Shown here piece after piece: positions 55,440-64,000 of a stretch of DNA of 64,000 nt (positions are counted from its first letter, which is position 1; each line of letters begins with the position of its first letter). The translations under genes and the position numbers were made by a program. The stretch is from Euptelea pleiosperma (Eukaryota; Streptophyta; Magnoliopsida; Ranunculales; Eupteleaceae). The DNA is taken from positions 16,091,103-16,155,102 of the forward strand of contig CM068549.1 of the NCBI GenBank assembly GCA_035048495.1, in the 5' to 3' direction. The notes below the pieces were generated by a model, which saw only the letters and a list, made by a program, of their open reading frames with translations, was not told where the DNA came from and did no database searches.

Positions 55440-58400
55440 ATGGATTCAAATGAAAGCTTAGATCTCATATGCTTCTACAACAGAGTAATGGAAGATAAGG
55501 AAAGGTGTCGAGAATACAATTTGGTGTAGAACAACTGGATATGGGTGGAATTGGAAGGAGTTCAGTGAGCAGGTCTACCAAGTGATAAACGAATACCAAA
55601 CTATAGAGCATGTAATAGCCTTCGGTTACCATCTATAGAGCTCCTTGGTGCACCATAAACAATGTATCTACCAGATCATTGTTTACTAGAACTATGAAGT
55701 CAATAGAGCCCGACAGGAAGCTTTGAAGTTTTCTTCTTCCTCTCCATCTTTTTCTTTTTTGGGAAGCTTATGGAGTGGTCCATAAGATGGGAATGGTAAT
55801 GAGAATGAGTGGTCTGGAAAACACTTTGCAGAGAAAATATAATTTTCATTTTATTATTTCTCAAGTATAACGCTATGTAACCATTGTGTTTTGTATATAT
55901 TAATTTAAACGAATGCGTTTTGTATATTCTTATCCATGAATGTTGTGATATTCTTGTCATATATGTGTAATAACAACGAAACATGGAAGACCAAACAATG
56001 ACAAGTAAGAATAAACAGATAACAAGCGAGGTCTCACTGAAAACATGGAATAAATAACATATGACAATGAAGAGAAAAAAATTGATAAGAAGGTTACACT
56101 GATGACAAGGATTAACAAATGATGACAAGGTAGATCAACCTGATGACAAGGAACACCAAAATGACGACAAGGAAAACAAATGATGACAAGGGAGTACAAC
56201 CAAATGACAAAGGAAGCTGTTACATCCTTCTTATTGTATCTTTGGTTTTTCATCTTGTCCATCTTCGTCAAACAAAGATCGTAAGAGTGGAATGGAAGAT
56301 AACGAAGGATGTCTAGAATATAATTTGGTGTAGAACGACTAGGAATTATAGGTGGAATAGAAGTACAATGAGCAGGTTTATTAGGAGATACACGAATATA
56401 TCCCAAATGGGATGTACCGTATAACAGCCAAATCATCAGTTACCAGACTATCGAGCTCCACAAACAATACAAGCAGATCATCGGTTACCATGAATAGTCC
56501 TTTAACAAGGACATTAAAGATGGAAGTGATACACGACCATGATGATCACAAGAAGGCTAAAAGATGAAAGGGATCGATGACATAGAAGTAAATTGGAGAT
56601 GAACCGTCCAAAGTTGTACCGTGAAAATACAGTTATAAGTGGAAATAAAGTTGTAAAATAGATGTGAATGCGAAAGAGAAAAAATATCATCTGTACATTT
56701 GAATGTAACCAATTAATTAACATATATGAGAAATTATTGTAATGTATACTCTTCACGAAGAATGATGTGATATTCTTGCCATCTATGTAACCGATTTGTA
56801 AGCAAATTTTAATAAAGAAATCTAGATGTGTCATGTTCCTAAAAAGGGAAGGGGAACTGATGACGAGGAAGAACAAACAGAAGAAAGGGAAGGGGAATCG
56901 ATGAAAGGGAAAAACAAATGAACGACAAATAACAAACCATAGATGGCAAGGAAGGACAAACCGATGACAATAACGAGAAAATGATGTCAAGGAATACGAA
57001 ACAAATGACAATGAAGAACAAACATAAGAAAAGGAAGGGGAACCAATGACATGGAAGAACAAATTGACGACAAGAAACACCAAATAGAGTAAAGGGACGG
57101 AGAACCGATGACAGCAAAGAAGAAATAGATGACACAAAACATAAAATAGATGACAAGTAAGATCAAACCGATAACGTGGGAGACAATCTACAGAGTATAT
57201 GACAATCGTAATCATTATGGTTTAATCAGTGGATGTGTAGATGTGATTGTTAACAAAGGATGAAGGCACATCCAAACCGTTGATGCTACCGTATACAATC
57301 TGACGATAGTCTCCAATTGCGGATGTACATCAATCAAATCAAACATCCTTCCCCATAAGTAAATCAAATCTGGTCATCTCTCTTCATTTTTCTTCTACGA
57401 AGATTTTCCTTCAAAAAAATTCTACGTTTTTAAATTTTTTTCATATGTAATTCACTTCTTCTTTTGAAATTCAATAGAATTCGATTGGAAGCATTTAAGT
57501 TTTCTTCTTCTTCCACTCCATCGTCTTCTTTTGCTTCCTTATGGACGATAAAGAAAGATGTCGTGAATACATTGTGAAGCAGACACTAAGAATGGGTGGA
57601 ATGGAAAATAATTGGGTGACGAAGTCTGCAACGCTATTACGATAGCATATTGGACATAAACCATCATTTAACTCAGCTGTAAGCTGGAAGTGATACACAC
57701 CCATGTGCATCACAAGAAGGCTAACAGATGGCAAGGAGTTTGAGAAATAAAGTTGTACATCAGTTGTGAATGGGAGAGAGCTGGGGTATGAAATCTACAA
57801 TGTTGTAACGACAACAAATTGGAAATAAATCGTACTTTAACTCGGTTGGAAGCTAGAAGTGATACGAGGCCACATGGCAATAGAGTCGTGCAACATGGAC
57901 ATAGAAATTGTACAATACCTGTAAATGCAAATGGGTGGCATGAAAAAGACTTGTACAATTTATATGTAAAAGATGTGTAACATGTTAACTTATAGAAATT
58001 AAACATCATGTATATTCTTCATGAATGGTGTGATATTCCTATCATGTGTAACGATCTAACCATCTAGATGCATCAGTGTCCTCAAAATAGACAAGAATGA
58101 CTAAAAGATTAGAATGAAACTTAATACAGTGAATTACTAAATGAAGACAAGGTAGATCAATACAATGACAAGGAAAAGAATACCATTGACGATTTAATTA
58201 GCGCATACCAATGTCAGGAAAGTTCTAAACAATGACAAGTAAACTTAATCAGATGACAATGACAACAAAATCGATGCCAAGGAACAAGGCAATGAGAAAG
58301 AATTGTTGAATGATGATAAGGGAAGAACATATGATGACAATGAGGATTAAGGCGATGATAATGAATGAAAACACGATGACATATGACAAGGCAAGACTAA

Positions 58401-58520
58401 ATGATGATAACGGTGAACAACCTGATGAGATGGAAGGCATAAAAATGACAAGAAAGAACAAAACAATGATACTCATGATCAACACGATGATAAGGTAGGG
58501 AAAATCGGTGACAAAGAAAA
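55440..58520. repeat. Three diverged repeat units each with a GATGACAAGG-type array
   Basis: Units begin near 55480, 56290 and 57540 with aaggaaaggtgtcgagaat / cgaaggatgtctagaata / aagaaagatgtcgtgaata. They pass through tgtgatattcttgtcat, tgtgatattcttgccat and tgtgatattcctatcat. They end in arrays of tgatgacaagg with variable 10-15 nt fillers (55970-56215, 56855-57160, 58135-58510). Minus-strand frames over the arrays encode only Phe/Ser/Cys-rich repeats (FVLPCHLWFVICRSF) and are not convincing genes. Origin unknown. Confidence 0.6.
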
Positions 58521-58674
58521 TTTTTCAAAGGGTGAGAATTTGGGTGGGAATCATAGGGATGATATTGTTTCGACGGAGTAAACCTTTGATGAGGGGTTGT
58601 CATTGAAGACCATGAATACCAATAAGTTCTCTCCACGTACACAATCTATTATTAAATACGTAGAAATATATATT

Positions 58675-58873
58675 TGTCTTATATAGGGGTAGTTCTGTAA
58701 ATACCTCTTGTGAGGGGTATACTTATCTTTTTTCTGTAACTTGTTTTACATAAATAAGATTTATGGAGTCATTGTGAATTAAGCACAATAGACATCCTTT
58801 TTCTCTCTTCTCTACTCTCTATTCTATCTTCTCCAAACCTAACCCTAACCCTAACCCTAATTCTTCAGATTCA
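58675..58873 (+). repeat. Probable 5' LTR of Ty1-copia element
   Basis: Starts TGTCTTATATAGGGG and ends ttcagattca (CA), just before the primer site. It contains aagcacaatagacatcc and a ctaaccctaaccctaaccct stretch. The left edge is an estimate because the 3' LTR lies outside the window. Upstream (58576-58660) is half of a GAGTAAAACTT-group foldback. Confidence 0.5.
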
Positions 58874-58876
58874 ACT

Positions 58877-58890
58877 TGGTATTAGAGCCA
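58877..58890 (+). other. Copia primer-binding site
   Basis: tggtattagagcca is complementary to the 3' end of initiator Met tRNA apart from one change from the usual tggtatcagagc. It fixes the 5' end and strand of the element. Confidence 0.75.
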
Positions 58891-59736
58891 TCTGCCGTCG
58901 AGGCTTGCTAGAGCATTCTTGAAGATGAACCAGGAGCAATCTGACGCCTGCTGACGTCATCTAACTATACGGCTAACATTATCAACCATATGGACACGAA
59001 AATGAATGTCAGTTAAAACTTCTCCACTTGGTAGAGATTTTTTTTTTCTGTTTTTTTGTTATTTTTTTGATCTATTTTGGGTATTTTTTTTGCCATTATT
59101 CTCGAAATTTTCAAACAAACCAGTTTGTGAACCAGCTCGATTTTCTGTCCCTAGTATCAACTTTTTAGAGGGGTGTATGGCTTCGATCTAGTCCCCCCTA
59201 TCTAATCGACATGTGGATACCTTATTTGCAGCAGCTCAATTTTCTATCCTTATATCAACTTTTTAGAGGGGTTTATGGCTTCGATCTAGTCCCCCCTATC
59301 TAATCGACATGTGGATACCTTATTTGCAAGGTTCCATTAAGATTTGAAACCTGTGGGAAGTTTTCTTCCCCAAGTAGTTGCCACCGGTGGCTATTTTGCC
59401 CCAATGACCATCAGTTTGGTCCAATAGCTCTCCAATCGACTCTAAACACTTTTATTTAGTATTTTTCTGGTTCTAGGATGCTTTCTTGCATCTCTATACC
59501 CATTCTCCATTTATACTAGCTACTTATACCCCATTTTGAGGTTCGTATGGGTGTGTATTGAGTCACATTCTCTATCTAGTTACTCTCTTTGATTACTTTA
59601 GGATTTTTTGTCCTATATACCCTACTTAGATGTTCTTATGGTCTGTGGTGTGGCTCTTTAGCCGTGTTCTGGCCCTCGAGTGATTATTTGTGACTCTCCA
59701 GTGCTCTTATATAGTTGTTATTGGCTGTAGTTCTTC

Positions 59737-60700
59737 ATGGCAGATCCTCCACCTCCTGTGGTTACTCCACCTTCCCTGGTTTCTCCTTCAGAGTCAAGTG
59801 GGCACAGACACTCCCTCCATTGGTATTGGAGGTCAGATGGTGCATCACTTGGCTTATGAGAACCCCGGTTTACATATTACCTCCGTGAAGTTAGATGGCA
59901 AGAATTACTTACGCTGGGCTCAAGCAACACGGTTGTTTATTGACAGCAGTGGGAAGCTTGGTCCCATTACGGGGGAAATAGTTGAGCCTCCCAAGACTGA
60001 TCTATCTTATCGACAGTGGCAGACAGATGATTTTACTATCATGTGATGGCTCCTCAACTCTATGGAGCCTGATATTAGCAATAGTTTCTTATTTATGCGT
60101 ACAATGCAAGAGGTCTGAGAGATCACTGAAAAGACTTACTCACAGCAGCAGAACACTAGACGAGCATTTCAGCTGCGATAGACTATCTCCCACATCCGGC
60201 AGGGGGAGAAGTCCTTCTCTCAGTACTATACTGCTCTTCGTACCTTGTGGTAGGAGCTTGATCATTATTACTCTTATCAGCCTCTTAATCCCACAGAGAT
60301 TGCTCCCTTTCACCGACATATAGAGAAGAGCATGATCTTTGATTTCTTACTAGACTCAATCCTTCTTATGAACTTGCTCGTGTTTAGATCTTGAGTAATA
60401 GGGTGGATCTTTCCTCTCTCAGTGAGGTGTACGCCAATCTTCAGAATAAGGAAAGTAGACGGATCTCTATTCAAAGTGAGCATCTCCCCCCAGAGCAATC
60501 AACGCTAGCTACTTCTCTTGCTTATCAGCCTCAGCAGTCACAATAGCCTCAGAGAGGCCCATTTTATCAGACTCTTGTCTCAGCTCCATCCTATTCTCCT
60601 AATAGACCTTCTTCTGGGAAGTCTTGACTAAAGAAAGGCTCAAGTGTGACTTTTGCGGCAAGTTAGGGCTTGTGCGTACAAAATGTTGGTAGCTACATGG
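59737..60700 (+). pseudogene. copia gag, broken
   Basis: Starts MADPPPP; the frame is lost within about 20 codons and resumes as VKLDGKNYLRWAQATRLFI, the typical copia capsid start. A stop follows at DDFTIM (60044-60046), then more stops and shifts. A zinc-knuckle remnant CDFCGKLGLVRTKC (about 60646-60690) has lost the usual His. Confidence 0.8.
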
Positions 60701-60925
60701 GTGCCCTAACGAGTCAGCCTCCTCTAGTGCTCATACAACCAGTGTGGATTCTTATGCTCCTTCTCTAGGATAGTCTCTGGCGAGTCCTCTTCCTACAGTT
60801 CCTCCTAGTGGTTTTTCAGCCATATAGTATGTAGGCCTTCAACGATTGCTTCAACAACTTGATGGTCCTTCTGCCACATCATCCACCTCCTTGCCCAATC
60901 AGGTAACACTAGACTTGCTCATCAT

Positions 60926-63900
60926 GTGTCTCTCTCATCATCCAGCCCCACTTGGATCATTGATTTAGGGGCTTCGGAACACATGACTTTATTTTCCACT
61001 TATTCCATCTGTTATGGCCGTGATAAGGTGAAGACAGCTAATGGCACCTTATCTTCTGTGTCTGCGAAAGGGAATATCCTTCCTTCTCCCCAATTGCTTC
61101 TTTCATCTGTTTTGCATGTTCTCAGATTTACTTCTAACCTACTTTCTGTTAGTGCTTTGACTAAAACCCTAAACTATAGTGTCATTTTTCTCCTACCTCT
61201 TGTGTCTTTCAAGACTTAGAAACGATGATGACGATTGGCATTGGACATGAAGCTAATGCCTCTACATTCTGGATGGACACTTTCCTGAGCCCACAGTACT
61301 ACAGTCTTCTGCTAGTAGTAGTATTAGTAGTAGGATAGATATTTTGAACTGGCATGCCCGTCTGGGGCATGTCTTTTTTCAGTATTTGAAACTTTTATTT
61401 TCTAGTTTGTTTACTTTTGTTTCTTTTTCTGCTTTACACTGTGAGACCTATGAGCTCTCCAAGCATTGTAGATCGAATTATCCCTCTAAAGGTAATAGAA
61501 TTTCTACTTGTTTTGACATTGTGCATTCTGATGTATAGGTCCTTCCCCAACTATTTCTGTCTTTGGCTTCCGCTATTTTATTTCCTTTGTTGATGATCAT
61601 GCTAGGTGTACATGGGTTTATCTCATAAAAACCAAAGATGAAGCTCATTCCATCTTTCAAGGTTTTCATAAGATGATCCAAACCCAGTATGGTATCTCCA
61701 TCAAGTTGTTCGTACTGACCAGGGTGAAGAATATATGTTTGGGGGTCTTTAACACTACCTTCTTGACCATGGGATTTGTCATCAAAATTCTTGCAGCTAC
61801 ACCCCTCAATAGAATAGTGTAGCTGAGAGAAAAATACGACACTTGATTAAGGTAGCTAGATCTCTTTTGATTGGCTCTTATGTCCCCGAGATCTATTGGT
61901 CAGATACTGTGTTGACGGCGGCCTACTTAACTAACAGAATGCCCATCTCGTGTCCTCAATTTTAAATCTCTTATTCAAGTTCTTTCTCCTGCTTCTCCTC
62001 TTTTTTTTGTTCCTCCTCGCATCTTTGGGTGTGTATGCTATATACATATTATTGGTCCTCATCATACCAAACTAGATCCCAAAGCGCTCAAGTGTCTTTT
62101 TCTCGGTTACTCTTCTAACAAGTGTTACCACCCTTTTTCTGGGAAGAAGATTATTTGCATAGATGTTACCTTCCGTGAGGAGTTGTCTTTCTTCTCCCTC
62201 ACCTCTCTTCAGTGGGAGAGTAGTAATGAAGAGAGGTGTATTGTTCCTCTTCCTGCTATATCTCTATCTCATCCTCTAGAGTTTGAGAGGTCTCCTAGAG
62301 CTCAGAAGGAGCTCAAAGTCTATAGCAAAAGGGCAAAAGTCACAGCTGATCCAGAACCAGTTGTTTCTTCCTTTGATCCAGGTAATCCTCCATCTATTCC
62401 TGTTATTCGCTTGTCTACTGATGATTCTGATCTTCCTATTGCTGTTAGAAAATGTACCAGAAGTTGTACTCAACATCTATTGAGCAACTTTGTTTCCTAC
62501 GATGCCTTGTCACCTTTATGAAAAGCCTTTATCACATCAGTTTTCACCATTTATACTCCCCTTTCCGTGGTAGAAGGGTTAGCACACCCTAGTTGGAAAG
62601 CTGCTATGGTAGAAGAAATGAAGGCACTGGATAAGAACAAAACATGAGAGCTTGTTGACTTGCCAAGAGGTAAGAAGCCGATCAGATGCAGATGGGTGTT
62701 CACAGTGAAATACAAGGCCGATGGGTCAGTAGAGAAGTACAAGGCCAGACTGGTAGCCAAATGGTACACTCAGACCTACGGGATTAACTATGTGGAGACC
62801 TTTGCACCTGTGGCAAAGATGGACTCTATTAGGATTTTATTGTCTGGAGCAGCAAACATAGCATGGCCTTTGCATCAGCTGGATGTGAATAATTAATTCC
62901 TTCATGGTGATCTGTGTGAAGATGACTATATGGTACCTCCTCCAGGGGATAGCAGCAAGGTATGTCGATTGAGGAAAGCCCTCTATGGGCTTAAGCAATC
63001 TCCCAGAGCTTTGTTTGAGAGGTTCACTCTAGTAGTGAAGAAGCTGGGATATATACTCAAAGTCAAGCCGATTACACCCTATTTGTGAAGCACCTAGGGA
63101 AGAGCACTACGGCCCTCGTCGTCTATGTTGACGACATCATTATAACAGAAAATGATGCAGAGGGGGTGATTAAACTAAAGAATCATCTAGCAACGGAGTT
63201 TGAGACCAAAGATCTGCAGCTTCTCCAGTACTTTCTCGGCATAGAGGTTGCAGGATCCAGCCAATTGATTTTCATTTCACAAAGGAATTATGTCCTAGAT
63301 CTATTGAAGGACTCAGGCAAGCTGGGAGCTAAGCTAGTAGAGACCCCTATAGAATAGAACCACCAACTAGCCGACTCGAGTAGTACTCCATTACAGGACG
63401 TGGGGATCTTTTAGATACTGGTTAGGAGATTGATTTATCTCTCCTTAACCCACCCAGATATTGCCTACGCAGTCAATGTTATCAGTCAGTATATGCATTC
63501 TCCTAGGGAGATTCACTTAGAGGTGACACACAAGATATTGAGATATATCAAGTCTGCCCCTGGCCATGGCTTCCTCTTTCAAAAGAATAGTCACAAGAGA
63601 GTAGAGTCATACAGTGATGCAGATTGGGCTGGCGCCAAGGATGACAGAAAATCTACATCAGGCTATTGTACCTTTGTGGGAGGCAATCTGGTACCTAGAA
63701 GAGCAAGAAGCAACCAGAAGTTGCAGATCCAGTGCAGAGGTAGAATTTAGGGCAATGGCCCATGACTTGTGTGAGATACTCTGGCTGAAGATGTTGGTGG
63801 CTGAACTTGGCTTTCCAGTCTTGGGATCCATGAGCTTGTGTGACAACAAGACGGCTATCAGTATTACTCACAATCCGGTGCAGCATGATCGGGCCAAGCA

Positions 63901-64000
63901 CATTGAAGTAGATCGCCACTTCATTCGGGAGAAGATCATATCTGGGAAAGTTTGTACCCCCTTTGTGAAAACAAATGTGCAAGTAGCAGATGTCTTCACC
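60926..64000 (+). pseudogene. copia pol (protease, integrase, RT, RNase H), broken and partial
   Basis: The protease motif reads DLGASEHMT (60962 on), where the catalytic triplet is normally D-S/T-G, so it is likely dead. The integrase zinc region is LNWHARLGH...CETYELSKH (61344 on). The core includes FDIVHSDV and a shifted FVDDHARCTWVYLI. RT has RCRWVFTVKYKADGSVEKYK (62687 on), a stop after LHQLDVNN, then LYGLKQSPRA and the catalytic VVYVDDIIIT (63118-63147). RNase H begins YSDADWAG (about 63609) and continues to the window end (ADVFT). Stops and shifts occur in every domain. Confidence 0.88.

Larger units (their letters stand above)
58675..64000 (+). mobile_element. Ty1-copia retrotransposon, decayed, truncated by window end
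   Basis: Order LTR, primer site, long leader, gag, protease, integrase, reverse transcriptase, RNase H identifies Ty1-copia (integrase before RT). A 99-bp tandem duplication sits in the leader (59133-59231 and 59232-59330). Several frameshifts and stops make it non-autonomous. The 3' LTR is not in view. Confidence 0.9.

Noticed and set aside
55700..57215. Minus-strand frames rich in Phe, Cys, Ser and Leu that could pass for membrane proteins
   Set aside because: Hydrophobicity comes from the reverse complement of GATGACAAGG arrays; repeated text, no start context or conserved family.
58840..58862. ctaaccctaaccctaaccctaa run resembling telomere repeats
   Set aside because: Only three and a half turns, of the CCCTAA rather than plant CCCTAAA form, and inside the copia LTR. 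Not an interstitial telomere.

Overview
This is nuclear DNA of a flowering plant. The evidence is spliced genes with GT..AG introns, plant-type proteins (a cytosolic-type chorismate mutase, a purine-permease-family carrier, an SDR of the salutaridine-reductase/neomenthol-dehydrogenase type), a Ty1-copia retroelement, and a very dense load of small foldback transposons, Helitron ends and a SINE. The species cannot be fixed from the sequence alone. No bacterial, organellar, rRNA, tRNA or CRISPR feature was seen.

Layout. 0-2.7 kb: foldback elements, a broken 5' fragment of a ribosomal protein L18a gene and a mini-Helitron. 2.7-11.8 kb: two intact five-exon SDR genes in direct tandem (unit about 6.8 kb), separated by repeats. 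14-19.4 kb: an intact two-exon purine permease gene (PUP copy 1). 19.4-40.6 kb: no intact gene. This stretch holds palindromic elements, a hAT transposase remnant, a tRNA-derived SINE with clean target-site duplications (TSDs), an AT-rich tract and a 783-bp Mutator-like non-autonomous element. 40.7-45.8 kb: a second, direct-orientation copy of the PUP block, whose gene is broken by two 2-nt deletions and a stop codon. 46-47.2 kb: SINE-like and MITE sequence inside a third, diverged copy of the PUP 3' flank. 48.1-50.6 kb (minus strand): a complete six-exon chorismate mutase gene with two perfect G-box palindromes upstream. 51-55.3 kb: several MITEs, three with exact or near-exact TSDs. 55.4-58.5 kb: three degenerate repeat units, each carrying an array based on GATGACAAGG. 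58.7-64 kb: a decayed Ty1-copia element that runs off the window.

How it fits together. There are four intact genes (SDR1, SDR2, PUP1, chorismate mutase) and two gene pseudogenes (RPL18A, PUP2). Chorismate mutase makes prephenate for Phe/Tyr synthesis. SDRs of this class reduce ketones in terpenoid and alkaloid metabolism, and PUP-family carriers move purines, cytokinins and alkaloids. Joint action in specialised metabolism is therefore possible, but it is inference only.

The most distinctive signal is a set of foldback elements that share GAGTAAAACTT-type termini and 9-10 bp TSDs while carrying unrelated hairpin interiors. A related palindromic core occurs at least 20 times. The duplicated PUP block supplies matched empty sites that order several insertions after the duplication.
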